A stretch of DNA of 64,000 bases from Marisimplicoccus sp965655775 (GCA_965655775.1 CBFHHV010000002.1:60293-124292), one strand, 5' to 3'. Shown: positions 34,948 to 44,546, counted from the stretch's first letter. A program made the numbers and translations. The notes: a model not told the origin generated them from the sequence alone.

Positions 34948-36611
34948 ATAAATACCTCTTTTAAAGTTAACTCAATGATTTCTTTACCTGAGAATGAGTT
35001 TAAGTTAACATTATAGAGGACATCAAATGATGATTGAAGGTTAACTAGCTCACTTTTCTTATCAAAACATATAAATGGTAGTTGTGAACCATTTTTATCT
35101 TTAATTTTTGACTTAACGATTTGGTCTTCTTTGCCTAGAAATTTCAGTTTAGAATCTATAAAGCAATTATTAGTTCTAAAAACTGGACGTTTATTTCCTA
35201 AGCCAAAAGGAGCCATCCTCTTAATGATTTTTATGTTTTCAATAGTTAACTTAGAAAAGTCAATTAAAAGATCATAAGAAAAAGACCTTTTAAACATTTT
35301 TTGACCTATAGAATCTTTTACAATATCTTCAAATTGATTTTTAAAAATATCAAATTTTGATTTTTTTATTTTTAATCCTGCTGCATACTTATGTCCCCCG
35401 TATTGAATTATGTTATCCTTACAATCTGATAATGATTGATATACATCATAATCTTTGACTGACCTGACAGAGCCAGTCAGTATATCTTCATTTGATTCTG
35501 TCATAACTATTGTTGGTTTATACGATTTTTCAATTATTCGTGAGGCGACAATTCCTAGGACTCCCTGATTCCATCCTTTTCCATAAACAATGTTAGTGAA
35601 ACGCTCATTATCAATTTGCTTTAAAGCATCATCAACAACATTTTTTTCTATTCTTCTTCTGTTTTGATTTAAAAATTCAACCTCATTAGAAAGGATGTTA
35701 GCTCTATTAACATCATCTTCAACTAATAAATCAACAATTATTTTCCCTGTCTTCATTCTACCGGCTGCGTTGATTCTTGGTCCAATATTAAATGATATTT
35801 TTGATTCATCAATTCTGCCATTAATTGACTTTAAAAAATTTCTAAGACCTATTCTTGGTTTTGAATTTATAACATTTAATCCATGGAAGACCATAGTTCT
35901 GTTTTCATCAATCAGTGGCATCATATCAGAAATCGTTGCAAGAGCTACAAAATCCAAGAATATAGTTATATCAATTGAATTCTCTAATAATGAATTATGA
36001 GCTGTTATTAATTTATAGGCAATACCACAGCCACATAAATCCTTAAAAGGATATTTACATTTTTTTTGCTTTGGATTCAATATTCCGAAAGCATTTGGAA
36101 TTTGATCACCTGGAAGATGATGATCACATATTATCATTTCTATATTCTTTGAATTAGATATGCGTACTTGATTAATTGCTTTGATACCACAATCAACTGT
36201 TATTATTAATGAAACTTTATTTTTTTCTGCATAATCAATAGCTTTCTCAGAAACTCCGTACCCTTCATTATATCTATCTGGAATATAGTATAGAACATCG
36301 TAATTAATATTCTTAAAATATGTATACAACATAGCTGTGGATGTTGTCCCATCAACATCATAATCTCCTAGAATCATAATCCTTTCTTCTCTAGAATCCT
36401 CAATTTTTTTAACAATCTTTTTCATATCCTTCATAAGAAATGGATCGTGAAGTGAGTTGATATCAGGTCGAAAAAATTCTTTAGCTTTTTTTAATGAGTT
36501 AACCTCTCTTTGTAGTAACAACGAGCATAAAAAATCTTCAATTTTTAAATCTTTTTTAAGAGATTGGATTCTGTCTTTTTTAGCCTGTTCCTTTGCTATC
36601 CAATTATTCAT
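34938..36611 (-). CDS. recJ: Single-stranded-DNA-specific exonuclease RecJ
   Basis: A 557-residue DHH-family 5'-3' exonuclease. The metal site is visible in GDYDVDGTTS (Asp83, Asp85) and CDHHLPGD (Asp163, His164, His165), and GRMKTG near 285 belongs to the DHHA1 part. RecJ acts in recombination and mismatch repair. It follows rsmI on the minus strand by 8 bases. Its 3' end overlaps the terminator of the convergent receptor gene. Confidence 0.93.
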   Translation of the reverse strand: MNNWIAKEQAKKDRIQSLKKDLKIEDFLCSLLLQREVNSLKKAKEFFRPDINSLHDPFLMKDMKKIVKKIEDSREERIMILGDYDVDGTTSTAMLYTYFKNINYDVLYYIPDRYNEGYGVSEKAIDYAEKNKVSLIITVDCGIKAINQVRISNSKNIEMIICDHHLPGDQIPNAFGILNPKQKKCKYPFKDLCGCGIAYKLITAHNSLLENSIDITIFLDFVALATISDMMPLIDENRTMVFHGLNVINSKPRIGLRNFLKSINGRIDESKISFNIGPRINAAGRMKTGKIIVDLLVEDDVNRANILSNEVEFLNQNRRRIEKNVVDDALKQIDNERFTNIVYGKGWNQGVLGIVASRIIEKSYKPTIVMTESNEDILTGSVRSVKDYDVYQSLSDCKDNIIQYGGHKYAAGLKIKKSKFDIFKNQFEDIVKDSIGQKMFKRSFSYDLLIDFSKLTIENIKIIKRMAPFGLGNKRPVFRTNNCFIDSKLKFLGKEDQIVKSKIKDKNGSQLPFICFDKKSELVNLQSSFDVLYNVNLNSFSGKEIIELTLKEVFIKK

Positions 36612-36619
36612 AAGAAAAT

Positions 36620-37312
36620 TTAACTTAGGCTATTGTACTTATTTATACAAATTACAAACTCGCCCTTTATTTTTTTATCAGAAAAATAATCTAAAGCATC
36701 ACTAACCGTGCCTCTAAAGGTCTCTTCATATATTTTTGATATCTCTCTACTAATAGATACCTCTCTATTACTTCCTGTGAATTCTAGTAAGTCAGTCAGT
36801 GTTTTAATTATTCTATATGGTGATTCATAAATGATTGTTGTAATTAAATTCTGTGAAATCTCTTTAAGTTTTGTTTTTCTCCCTTTTTTTCTTGGAAGAA
36901 AACCTTCAAAGATAAAGGCATCACTTGAGAGTCCACTTAAAACAAGAGCAGGTATCAGAGCTGTTGGACCAGGTAAACATGTAATTTGAATTCCTTTTTT
37001 TATTGCTTCCCTAACTAATAAAAAACCAGGATCCGATATACATGGTGTTCCTGCATCTGTAATTAATGAGATTGTTTTATCCTGAAGCATCAATTCAACA
37101 TACTCATCCACTTTTTTATGTTCATTATTCAAATGATAACTTTTGACTTTTGTAGATATTTTATAATGACTTAAGAGTTTTTTTGCATGTCTAGTATCCT
37201 CTGATAAAATTAAATCTGAGTTTTTTAGAGTTTCAATTGCTCTTATTGTTATATCATCTAGATTTCCTATTGGGGTTGGTACAATATAGAGTTTGATATC
37301 ATTTATCATCAT
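36620..37312 (-). CDS. rsmI: 16S rRNA (cytidine-1402-2'-O)-methyltransferase
   Basis: A 230-residue RsmI of the tetrapyrrole-methylase fold. It has LYIVPTPIGNLDDITIRA at the start, LSEDTRHAKKLL near 36, SLITDAGTPCISDPG near 79 and FEGFLPRKKGRK near 134. These together are diagnostic. It methylates the ribose of C1402 in the decoding centre of 16S rRNA. Its start overlaps the preceding small gene by 14 bases, and recJ follows after 8 bases, so the three form one operon. Confidence 0.95.
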   Translation of the reverse strand: MMINDIKLYIVPTPIGNLDDITIRAIETLKNSDLILSEDTRHAKKLLSHYKISTKVKSYHLNNEHKKVDEYVELMLQDKTISLITDAGTPCISDPGFLLVREAIKKGIQITCLPGPTALIPALVLSGLSSDAFIFEGFLPRKKGRKTKLKEISQNLITTIIYESPYRIIKTLTDLLEFTGSNREVSISREISKIYEETFRGTVSDALDYFSDKKIKGEFVICINKYNSLS

Positions 37313-37616
37313 CTGACTCAGGTATTTCAGTTACTAAATCTTTAATTGTATCAATTAGAGGGATTATTTCACTTGCATTATGAGGAGTTGAAATTGTTTT
37401 TTTTGTATCCAGATTTAGATCTTTTAATGTCTCTTTGAGTCTCTCCTCATGAAGAAGCCAGTCAGCATCTCTTTCTTGATTCTTAAGATATTTATGTATC
37501 ACTGTTAATTCATATAACCTTTTAGAATCTTCATAAATACTTTTTGAGTTATTTAGTCTTGAATCATGAATTCTTAGAGCAAGTTCTTTAATTTTATTTT
37601 CTAATTTTTTAAACAC
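37299..37616 (-). CDS. Small helical protein of unknown function, coupled to rsmI
   Basis: A 105-residue, highly charged protein, mostly predicted helix. Residues 1-75 have a coiled-coil-like pattern (FKKLENKIKELALRIHD and KRLYELTVIHKYLKNQ), and the tail is acidic (PESDDDK). There is no signal peptide or membrane segment. I do not recognise the family. The gene is first in the run leading to rsmI and recJ and overlaps rsmI by 14 bases, which supports its being real and translated together with it. Confidence 0.7.
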   Translation of the reverse strand: MFKKLENKIKELALRIHDSRLNNSKSIYEDSKRLYELTVIHKYLKNQERDADWLLHEERLKETLKDLNLDTKKTISTPHNASEIIPLIDTIKDLVTEIPESDDDK

Positions 37617-37649
37617 CTTAGTTTATTATTATAATGATTTACTTTTTGA

Positions 37650-37657
37650 TAAATTTG
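37650..37657 (+). promoter_or_regulatory. -7 promoter box before tdk
   Basis: TAAATTTG matches TAnnTTTG exactly, ending 25 bases before the tdk start codon, in the gap between divergent genes. Confidence 0.5.
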
Positions 37658-37682
37658 TTTTTATTATAAATCAAATTACAAA

Positions 37683-38264
37683 ATGTTTTTAGAAAATCCA
37701 GTATATAACAATGAACAATTCGGATGGATTGAGGTTATATGTGGATCAATGTTCTCAGGAAAAACCGAAGAGCTTATTAGACGTATTAAGAGGGCAAAGA
37801 TTGCTAATCAAAATATAGAGGTGTTTAAGCCTATCATTGATTCAAGAAGCAAAAATTTTATTGAATCACATGATGAAAGCAAGCTTGAATGTATAGAAGT
37901 AAAGTCTTCAAATGAAATTTTGGAGAACGTTAATAATTGCGATGTTGTTGCTATTGATGAAGCTCAATTTTTTGATGATCAAATAGTAACCGTATGTAAT
38001 AAAATAGCAAATAGTGGTATTAGAGTTATAATTGCTGGGTTAGATATGGACTATCTTGGAAATCCTTTTGGACCAATGCCAAATCTAATGGCAGTTTCAG
38101 AATATGTTACAAAAGTACATGCAGTCTGTAAAAAATCAGGAAATATTGCAAACTATAGTTACAGAAAAAATAAAAAAAAAGACATAGTTGTTATTGGAGA
38201 AAAAGATAAATATGAACCTTTAAGTCGTTCAGTCTTTTACAAAAAAATGAACAAAAATAAATAA
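37683..38264 (+). CDS. tdk: Thymidine kinase
   Basis: A 193-residue type-II thymidine kinase. It has the P-loop GSMFSGKT at 21-28, the Walker-B-like DVVAIDEAQFF near 88-98, and the lasso region AVCKKSGNIANYSYRK near the C-terminus. It salvages thymidine to dTMP. The structural zinc site appears incomplete, with one Cys in the lasso (VCKK) and no clear CxxC pairs. It is divergent from the rsmI operon and 2 bases before asd. Confidence 0.93.
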   Translation: MFLENPVYNNEQFGWIEVICGSMFSGKTEELIRRIKRAKIANQNIEVFKPIIDSRSKNFIESHDESKLECIEVKSSNEILENVNNCDVVAIDEAQFFDDQIVTVCNKIANSGIRVIIAGLDMDYLGNPFGPMPNLMAVSEYVTKVHAVCKKSGNIANYSYRKNKKKDIVVIGEKDKYEPLSRSVFYKKMNKNK

Positions 38265-38266
38265 AT

Positions 38267-39256
38267 ATGAAAGTAGCTGTTGTTGGTGCAACTGGAGTTG
38301 TTGGAACTGTTTTGCTTGAACTCTTAGATAAAAGAAAATTTCCTGTTACTCAGATAATACCAGTTGCCTCAGAAAGGTCTATTGGAAATAAGATTAAATT
38401 TCATGGTAAAGAGTATAGTATAGTTTCATTAACTGACGCCTTAGATATGAAACCAGATATTGCACTTTTTTCAGCTGGAGGTTCAACCTCACTGGAATGG
38501 GCTCCAAAATTTGCGGATAAAGGAACTCGAGTTGTAGATAATTCATCTGCTTGGAGAATGGACTCAACAAAAAAGCTTATAGTTAGTGAAGTTAATTCAG
38601 AATCTTTAACAGATCATGACTATATAATAGCTAACCCAAATTGTTCTACAATGCAGATGCTTGTAGTATTAGCTCCTCTTCACAGAAAGTTTAAAATTAA
38701 ACGTCTTGTAATATCTACTTATCAATCTGTATCTGGTACAGGTAAAAATGCTATAGACCAGTTATACAGTGAGAGAAATGACACTAAACCTGAAAAAGTT
38801 TATCCATATTCGATAGATCAAAATCTTTTGCCACATTGTGACGTATTTGAAGAGGGTGGTTACACGAAAGAGGAGAATAAGCTAATCAACGAAACTAGAA
38901 AAATATTAAATGATAATAGCATTCAGATTACATCTACTGCAGTTAGAGTTCCTATAGAAATTTGTCATGGTGAGTCTGTAAACATTGAATTTGAAGATGA
39001 TTTTAAACTAGAAGAAGTGTTTAGCATATTAAGAAGTTCTCCTGGATTAATTGTTGAAGATGATCTAGATAAAAACATATATCCAATGCCTATTATCGCT
39101 TCAAATAAAGATGAAGTTTTCGTTGGAAGAATTAGAAGAGACTTTAGTATAAAGAGTGGATTAAACCTTTGGATTGTTGCAGACAATCTTCGAAAAGGGG
39201 CTGCTACAAATACTATTCAAATTGCAGAAAAATTAATTGAGATGAACCTTATTTAG
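38267..39256 (+). CDS. asd: Aspartate-semialdehyde dehydrogenase
   Basis: A 329-residue Asd. The NADP-binding GATGVVG is at 7-13, the catalytic Cys126 is in ANPNCSTMQ, and ICHGESVNIEF near 227-237 carries the substrate His. It reduces aspartyl phosphate to the semialdehyde that leads to lysine, diaminopimelate, threonine and methionine. It lies 2 bases after tdk, with which it shares no pathway, and overlaps the convergent accC gene by 4 bases. Confidence 0.95.
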   Translation: MKVAVVGATGVVGTVLLELLDKRKFPVTQIIPVASERSIGNKIKFHGKEYSIVSLTDALDMKPDIALFSAGGSTSLEWAPKFADKGTRVVDNSSAWRMDSTKKLIVSEVNSESLTDHDYIIANPNCSTMQMLVVLAPLHRKFKIKRLVISTYQSVSGTGKNAIDQLYSERNDTKPEKVYPYSIDQNLLPHCDVFEEGGYTKEENKLINETRKILNDNSIQITSTAVRVPIEICHGESVNIEFEDDFKLEEVFSILRSSPGLIVEDDLDKNIYPMPIIASNKDEVFVGRIRRDFSIKSGLNLWIVADNLRKGAATNTIQIAEKLIEMNLI

Positions 39257-40593
39257 GGCTCCATCTCAAATGATTCCATAAACTTAGTTGTGTAATTTCC
39301 AGAGATAAAGTCTGGATGTTCCATCATTTTTTGATGAAATGGAATAGTTGTTTTTACTCCTTCAATAACAAACTCATCTAAAGCTCTTTTCATCTTGTTT
39401 ATTGCCTCTTCTCTAGTCTGAGCAGTTGTTATTAGTTTAGCAATCATTGAATCGTAGTAGGGGGGTATTACATAACCACTATATACATGTGTATCAATTC
39501 TTACACCATGTCCACCAGGAAAATGAAGAGTAAGAATTTTACCTGGATTAGGCATAAATTCATTATGAGGATCTTCAGCATTAATTCTACATTCTATTGA
39601 ACATAATTTAGGAAAATAATTTTTTCCTTTTATTGGTTCTCCTGCAGCAACTTTTATTTGCTCTCTAATTAAATCATAATCAATTACCTGCTCTGTAATT
39701 GGGTGTTCTACCTGAATTCGGGTATTCATCTCCATAAAATAGAAGTTCTTGTGCTTATCAACTAGGAATTCTATTGTCCCTGCACCTTCATATTTAATTG
39801 ATTCCGCAGCCTTTACAGCAGCATCTCCCATTGCTTTTCTTAATGGCTTAGTCATAAAAGGTGAAGGAGTTTCTTCAATTAATTTTTGATGACGTCTCTG
39901 AATAGAGCAATCTCGCTCAGATAGATGACAAGCCTTTCCATATGAATCTCCTATGATCTGAATCTCAATATGCCTTGGGTCCTCAATAAACTTTTCTAAA
40001 TACATGTCATCATTGTCAAAAGCCAATTTTGATTCCTGTCGTGCAAGCTCCCAAGCACTTGCCAGTTCTTTTGGTGTTTTAGCTATCCTCATTCCTTTTC
40101 CACCACCCCCAGCGGTTGCTTTTAACATTATAGGATAACCTATTTCAAGTGCAACATTCTGTGCATCTTCAAGAGTTGGAACTAAGCCTTCGGATCCTGG
40201 GATAGTAGGAACACCAGCTTTTTTCATAGTCTCTTTTGCAGAAGATTTATCTCCCATTTTATCAATCATATCAGGGGATGCTCCTATAAATTTTATATTG
40301 TGCTCATCACAAATTTTTGAAAATTTACTATTCTCTGATAAGAAACCATAACCTGGATGTATTGCGTCAGCATTTGTAATCTCTGCAGCTGCTATTATAT
40401 TAGCAGGTTTAAGGTAAGAATCTGCACTAGCTGTAGGGCCAATACAGACAGCCTCATCAGCAAATCTGACATGTAAGCTTTCCTCATCTGCTTTAGAATA
40501 TACGGCTACAGTATTTATGCCCATTTCTTTGCATGTCCTGATGACGCGCATAGCAATTTCTCCTCTATTTGCAATTAATATTTTTTTAAACAT
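39253..40593 (-). CDS. accC: Acetyl-CoA carboxylase, biotin carboxylase subunit
   Basis: A 446-residue biotin carboxylase with the ATP-grasp fold. It has ANRGEIAMRVIRTC at the start, KATAGGGGKGMR near 159-170, EMNTRIQVEHPITE near 289-302 and YDSMIAKLI near 382. It carboxylates biotin on AccB in the first step of fatty-acid synthesis. It is last in the run pdxA-yceD-rpmF-fabH-accB-accC, 3 bases behind accB. The carboxyltransferase genes accA and accD are not in the window. Confidence 0.96.
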   Translation of the reverse strand: MFKKILIANRGEIAMRVIRTCKEMGINTVAVYSKADEESLHVRFADEAVCIGPTASADSYLKPANIIAAAEITNADAIHPGYGFLSENSKFSKICDEHNIKFIGASPDMIDKMGDKSSAKETMKKAGVPTIPGSEGLVPTLEDAQNVALEIGYPIMLKATAGGGGKGMRIAKTPKELASAWELARQESKLAFDNDDMYLEKFIEDPRHIEIQIIGDSYGKACHLSERDCSIQRRHQKLIEETPSPFMTKPLRKAMGDAAVKAAESIKYEGAGTIEFLVDKHKNFYFMEMNTRIQVEHPITEQVIDYDLIREQIKVAAGEPIKGKNYFPKLCSIECRINAEDPHNEFMPNPGKILTLHFPGGHGVRIDTHVYSGYVIPPYYDSMIAKLITTAQTREEAINKMKRALDEFVIEGVKTTIPFHQKMMEHPDFISGNYTTKFMESFEMEP

Positions 40594-40596
40594 TTT

Positions 40597-41082
40597 TTAT
40601 GAGGGATCGATAACAAACAGTGGTTGATCAAACTCTACGGGGCTTTGATCATCTATAAGAATTTTAACAATTTTTCCAGAAACCTCTGACTCTATCTCGT
40701 TAAATAACTTCATAGCTTCTATGACACAGAGAACATCTCCTTCGGCTATATTTTGTCCAATCTCAACAAAAGAAGGTTTATCTGGTGATGGTTTCCTGTA
40801 GAAGGTTCCAATTATTGGAGACTTAATTATTACATGATTGGAATCTTCTGTTTTAGATACCTCAAGATCTGGAGTCTTTTCTTGAGCAGTTTCTTGACTA
40901 ACTGGAACTGCAACCTGAGTTGGAATATTCAATTTATTAGGTAATTCTTCTACAACTATTTGTTGTGGAGTATTTTTCTTTGTTTTAATTGTTATTTTAA
41001 AATCCTCTCTTTCAATTTTTACCTCTTCAACACCAGATTTTGAAACAAATTTTATTAGGTTTTGTATTTCTTTTATATCCAT
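40597..41082 (-). CDS. accB: Biotin carboxyl carrier protein of acetyl-CoA carboxylase
   Basis: A 161-residue BCCP. The N-terminal helix (IKEIQNLIKFVSKSGVEEV) binds the carboxylase. A flexible linker spans about 50-85, and the C-terminal biotinyl domain carries IEAMKLFNEIE with the biotinylated Lys125. It shuttles carboxybiotin between AccC and the carboxyltransferase. It is 10 bases behind fabH and 3 before accC, the usual order for this phylum. Confidence 0.96.
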   Translation of the reverse strand: MDIKEIQNLIKFVSKSGVEEVKIEREDFKITIKTKKNTPQQIVVEELPNKLNIPTQVAVPVSQETAQEKTPDLEVSKTEDSNHVIIKSPIIGTFYRKPSPDKPSFVEIGQNIAEGDVLCVIEAMKLFNEIESEVSGKIVKILIDDQSPVEFDQPLFVIDPS

Positions 41083-41092
41083 GATTTTTATT

Positions 41093-42127
41093 TTAATTAT
41101 AGGCCCATGTTAAATATGCTGCACCCCAGGTTAGACCTGCTCCGAATGCGGCAAGAATAATTTTATCACCTTTTTTAAAATTATTCTCATAGTCATGCAT
41201 CAGCAGTGGTATTGTTGCTGCTGTTGTATTCCCATATTCTTCGATATTCATTAATACTTTATTTTTATCTAAATTAATCTTTTCTGCGGTAGCATCTATA
41301 ATTCTTTTATTAGCTTGATGAGGTAATAAATATTTTATCTCCTCAGGATCAAGATTGTTTCTTATAATAATCTGCTCTGTTGCGTTTGCCATTTCTGAAA
41401 CTGCTGATTTAAAAACAGTCTTTCCATCTTGTGTAATATAATGCCATTTATTTTCAAAAGTTTCTTTTGAGGTGGGGTGTAATGAACCTCCTGCTTTGAT
41501 TTTTAGCCACTCTGCACCTATTCCATCTGATCTTAAGAACTCGTCTTCCCAACCAAAGTCATTATCACTTGGTTCAATCAAAACTGCACCTGCTCCATCT
41601 CCGAATAGAATGCTAGTAGATCTATCGGTATAATCAACAATTGAAGACATCATATCTGCTCCAATTAAAAGAACTTTGTTATATCTACCAGATTCAATAT
41701 AACTAGTGGCCGTTGACATTCCAAACAAGAAACCAGAACATGCAGCATTAATATCAAATGCATATGCATTAGAAGCGTTTATTTGGGATGCAACTGATGG
41801 AGCTGTTGATGCTCCATGAAAGTCTGGGGTTATTGTAGAGACAATTACTAAATCAATAGAGGTTGGGTCTAGTTTCTTTTTGTTAATAAGGTCATTGGCT
41901 GCATTTATAGCTAAGTATGATGTGGCCTTTCCCTCTTTTTTAAGTATTCTTCTTTTTTTAATTCCAGTCCTTGCAGTTATCCACTCATCATTAGTATCAA
42001 CCATTTTTTCTAAATCTTTGTTGGAGATAAAGTCTTTTGGAACATAACCACCAATTGCAGTAATGGCAGCTTTTATTTTTTGTGTCTTGTTAGATATCAT
42101 ACTAACATCAATTATGTCATTAGACAA
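41093..42127 (-). CDS. fabH: 3-oxoacyl-ACP synthase III
   Basis: A 344-residue FabH. The catalytic Cys130 lies in NAACSGFLFG, His in LLPHQANKRII near 264-274, and Asn in EYGNTTAAT near 293. It condenses acetyl-CoA with malonyl-ACP to begin fatty-acid elongation. The first 18 residues are not conserved, so the true start could be a few codons downstream. It lies between rpmF (29 bases) and accB (10 bases), linking initiation with malonyl-CoA supply. Confidence 0.95.
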   Translation of the reverse strand: MSNDIIDVSMISNKTQKIKAAITAIGGYVPKDFISNKDLEKMVDTNDEWITARTGIKKRRILKKEGKATSYLAINAANDLINKKKLDPTSIDLVIVSTITPDFHGASTAPSVASQINASNAYAFDINAACSGFLFGMSTATSYIESGRYNKVLLIGADMMSSIVDYTDRSTSILFGDGAGAVLIEPSDNDFGWEDEFLRSDGIGAEWLKIKAGGSLHPTSKETFENKWHYITQDGKTVFKSAVSEMANATEQIIIRNNLDPEEIKYLLPHQANKRIIDATAEKINLDKNKVLMNIEEYGNTTAATIPLLMHDYENNFKKGDKIILAAFGAGLTWGAAYLTWAYN

Positions 42128-42156
42128 TTAAATTGATAATTTAAGATACTAGTTTT

Positions 42157-42345
42157 TTATGATTCTAAAGAATCAACTAAAACTTTTCCTCTATAATAAA
42201 GCTTTCCTTCGTGCCAATGAGCTCTGTGATATAGGTGTGACTCACCAGTAGCCTGACATATTGAAATCTGTTGTTTCTCAGCTTTAATATGGGTTCTACG
42301 TTTATCTCTTCTAGTTTTAGATATTTTACGTTTTGGATGTGCCAT
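42157..42345 (-). CDS. rpmF: 50S ribosomal protein L32
   Basis: A 62-residue L32 with the conserved start MAHPKRKISKTRRDKRRTH. The C-terminal zinc ribbon is degenerate: one Cys (Cys30) remains where two CxxC pairs exist in zinc-binding L32, with YHRAHWHEGKLYYRG following. This form is normal in Bacteroidota. It begins 1 base after the DUF177 gene and precedes fabH by 29 bases, the classical yceD-rpmF-fabH order. Confidence 0.96.
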   Translation of the reverse strand: MAHPKRKISKTRRDKRRTHIKAEKQQISICQATGESHLYHRAHWHEGKLYYRGKVLVDSLES

Positions 42346-42867
42346 TTATAATAAATCTTTTAATTTGTCCCACCTAGGGTCAGTTTTTTCTTTAAAATTC
42401 TTTTTAGGTTTAAGTGCTTCTAGTTTTTCAACTATTTCTGATTTTAATGAACCGTTTTCTATTCCAGGATGAACCTTTTTTTGAGGTACAGCTAAGATTA
42501 TACTTTCGTAAATTAAGTGAGAAACGTCGATACTATGTGACCCAGCTGGCATGAATATAACTTTATCATCTGTCGAGATTATATCATCTTTAAATTTCAC
42601 AACTACTGCATGTTCAGTCTCTAAGTCAAGATTAAAGCTTTCCATAGAGACATCACACTGTACCTCAATTTCACCACTAAAAGAAAACTTAAGGTTTAAA
42701 AGCGTGGATTGTTTCTCTAACTCGAGCTTAGCAAAAAGCTTTGCATCGAGAAAATCATAATAGTCAAAATTTCTAAAGAACTTATTTCCTAGTTCATAGT
42801 TAAAGAGATGTATCCCTTCTTTCAAACCTGAAAACTTTATCAAATATGGCGAAAGCGATTTCATCAC
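42346..42867 (-). CDS. DUF177 (YceD) family protein
   Basis: A 173-residue cytosolic protein of the DUF177/YceD family, known from its constant place before rpmF and linked in plants and bacteria with 23S rRNA accumulation. Visible family features are VQCDVSMESFNLDLE with one Cys near residue 70, an acidic middle and the C-terminal DPRWDKLKDLL. It abuts rpmF without spacing. The first two codons are both Met, and either could start. Confidence 0.88.
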   Translation of the reverse strand: MMKSLSPYLIKFSGLKEGIHLFNYELGNKFFRNFDYYDFLDAKLFAKLELEKQSTLLNLKFSFSGEIEVQCDVSMESFNLDLETEHAVVVKFKDDIISTDDKVIFMPAGSHSIDVSHLIYESIILAVPQKKVHPGIENGSLKSEIVEKLEALKPKKNFKEKTDPRWDKLKDLL

Positions 42868-42911
42868 TTAACTATTGAGGGGCAAATTTATAAAAATTTA
42901 TCTATTTAATG

Positions 42912-43913
42912 TTAAAGTATCTTATTTCTTACCTTGTATATATTCAATGCTAATTTTAAAGCATGTTTAAAAGAGGATGGGTCTGCGATACTCTTTCCTG
43001 CAATGTCAAAACCTGTACCATGATCCGGAGAAGTCCTAATAATAGGAAGACCTGCGCTATAGTTTACCCCTTCGCCAAAAGAAATGGTCTTAAAGGGGAT
43101 TAATCCTTGGTCATGATATACAGCTAGAATAGCATCATATTTAGCATAATTATTGCAAAAAAAAGTGTCAGCTGAAAACGGACCAGAAACTATATCTTCC
43201 TTTTGATTTAAATCATTTATAGCTGGATTTAATAATTTTTGATCTTCAGTTCCAATTACACCGTTATCTCCAACATGTGGATTAATTGAAAGAACTGCAA
43301 TCTTTGGTTTAATTATACCAAAGTCTTTGTTTAAGACTTGGCATAAGAGTTTTAATTTCTTAGTTGTTTTTTCTACTGTAATATTATGGACAACATCTTT
43401 TAGTGCTATGTGCTCAGTTAGTAATCCTACTTTAAGTTTCTTTGAAACCATTAACATAATTGGATCTAAATTAAAATACTGTCTTAAATAATCTGTATGG
43501 CCTGAAAATTTGAAATTTTTAGAATAAGATAAATTTTTATCAATTGGAGAGGTAATTAGAATATCTATCTTCTTGTCTCTTGCATCTTTTACCGCCTCTT
43601 TAAAAGAAATAATTGCGTTTTTAGAAACTTGTTTATCAAATACCCCAAATTCATATTTTGATTCAGTAAAGACCTCTTTTATATTGAGTGAGTTTTGAGA
43701 TATTTCATCAAAGCTTTCTATTTTTTTTAAAGGAAGTGACCTAATATTTAAATCTTTTTTCTGATTTACAATTAAATCATATGAAGAATAAATTATAAAA
43801 TTACAATTATCGTTAGGAGGGCTATCAGATAAAGCTTTTAGCATAACTTCAATTCCAATACCATTAGGATCCCCTATAGAAATTCCAACATTAATTTTTT
43901 TTGATTTTACCAC
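42912..43913 (-). CDS. pdxA: 4-hydroxythreonine-4-phosphate dehydrogenase
   Basis: A 333-residue PdxA. Motifs seen are ISIGDPNGIGIEV at 11-23, SGHTDYLRQYF near 137 with a metal His, SINPHVGDNG near 207 with a second metal His, and VYHDQGLIPFK near 264 with the third. It oxidises 4-phosphohydroxythreonine in pyridoxal phosphate synthesis. It is probably first of the long minus-strand run that continues into yceD-rpmF-fabH-accBC (44-base gap). It is divergent from ribE, another cofactor gene. Confidence 0.94.
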   Translation of the reverse strand: MVKSKKINVGISIGDPNGIGIEVMLKALSDSPPNDNCNFIIYSSYDLIVNQKKDLNIRSLPLKKIESFDEISQNSLNIKEVFTESKYEFGVFDKQVSKNAIISFKEAVKDARDKKIDILITSPIDKNLSYSKNFKFSGHTDYLRQYFNLDPIMLMVSKKLKVGLLTEHIALKDVVHNITVEKTTKKLKLLCQVLNKDFGIIKPKIAVLSINPHVGDNGVIGTEDQKLLNPAINDLNQKEDIVSGPFSADTFFCNNYAKYDAILAVYHDQGLIPFKTISFGEGVNYSAGLPIIRTSPDHGTGFDIAGKSIADPSSFKHALKLALNIYKVRNKIL

Positions 43914-43942
43914 TAGTTAATTTAATTAGTAATTTTACTGAG

Positions 43943-43950
43943 CAAAAATA
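43943..43950 (-). promoter_or_regulatory. -7 promoter box before pdxA
   Basis: On the minus strand the bases read TATTTTTG, an exact TAnnTTTG match, 29 bases before the pdxA start codon in the pdxA/ribE gap. Confidence 0.45.
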
Positions 43951-43959
43951 AAGATAATA

Positions 43960-44544
43960 ATGTTCACTGGAATTATAGAGTGTTTAGCTACAGTTAAAAA
44001 AGTTGAAAAAGAAAAAGGCAATCTAAATCTTTCTTTAGAGTCCTCAATAACCAAAGAATTAAAAATTGACCAAAGCCTTTGTCATAATGGAGTATGTCTA
44101 ACCGTAGTTGACATTAAAGATGATGTTTATACTTTAACAGTTATTGAAGAAAGCCTAAATAGAAGTAATCTTGGTAAACTAATTCCTGGTGATCTTGTAA
44201 ATATTGAAAGGTCAATGTCAGTTAATTCCAGATTTGATGGGCATGTTGTTCAAGGTCATGTAGATGAAGTAGCAGTATGTTCTGAGGTTCAAGAGACAAA
44301 CGGTAGTTGGAAATATGTTTTTAAACATAATAGGGAAAATATTACAGTAGAAAAAGGCTCAATAACTATTAATGGTGTTAGCTTAACTGTTGTTGATTCA
44401 TCACCTGATTCTTTCTCAGTTGCAATTATTCCTTACACCTATGAAAATACAAATTTTAAGACCATTGGGCCTGGTAGTGTTGTTAATCTTGAGTTTGACA
44501 TATTAGGAAAGTATATTGCAAAAATAATTGCTAAAAAAAACTAA
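43960..44544 (+). CDS. ribE: Riboflavin synthase alpha chain
   Basis: A 194-residue riboflavin synthase with the expected tandem of two lumazine-binding halves. Both halves keep a LTVV strand (CLTVVDI and SLTVVDS), and the start MFTGIIE and the middle FDGHVVQGHVDEV are diagnostic. It dismutates two 6,7-dimethyl-8-ribityllumazine molecules to riboflavin. No FMN riboswitch fits into the 46-base upstream gap. The next gene, a 2OG oxygenase, starts 2 bases after its stop. Confidence 0.95.
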   Translation: MFTGIIECLATVKKVEKEKGNLNLSLESSITKELKIDQSLCHNGVCLTVVDIKDDVYTLTVIEESLNRSNLGKLIPGDLVNIERSMSVNSRFDGHVVQGHVDEVAVCSEVQETNGSWKYVFKHNRENITVEKGSITINGVSLTVVDSSPDSFSVAIIPYTYENTNFKTIGPGSVVNLEFDILGKYIAKIIAKKN

Positions 44545-44546
44545 AA

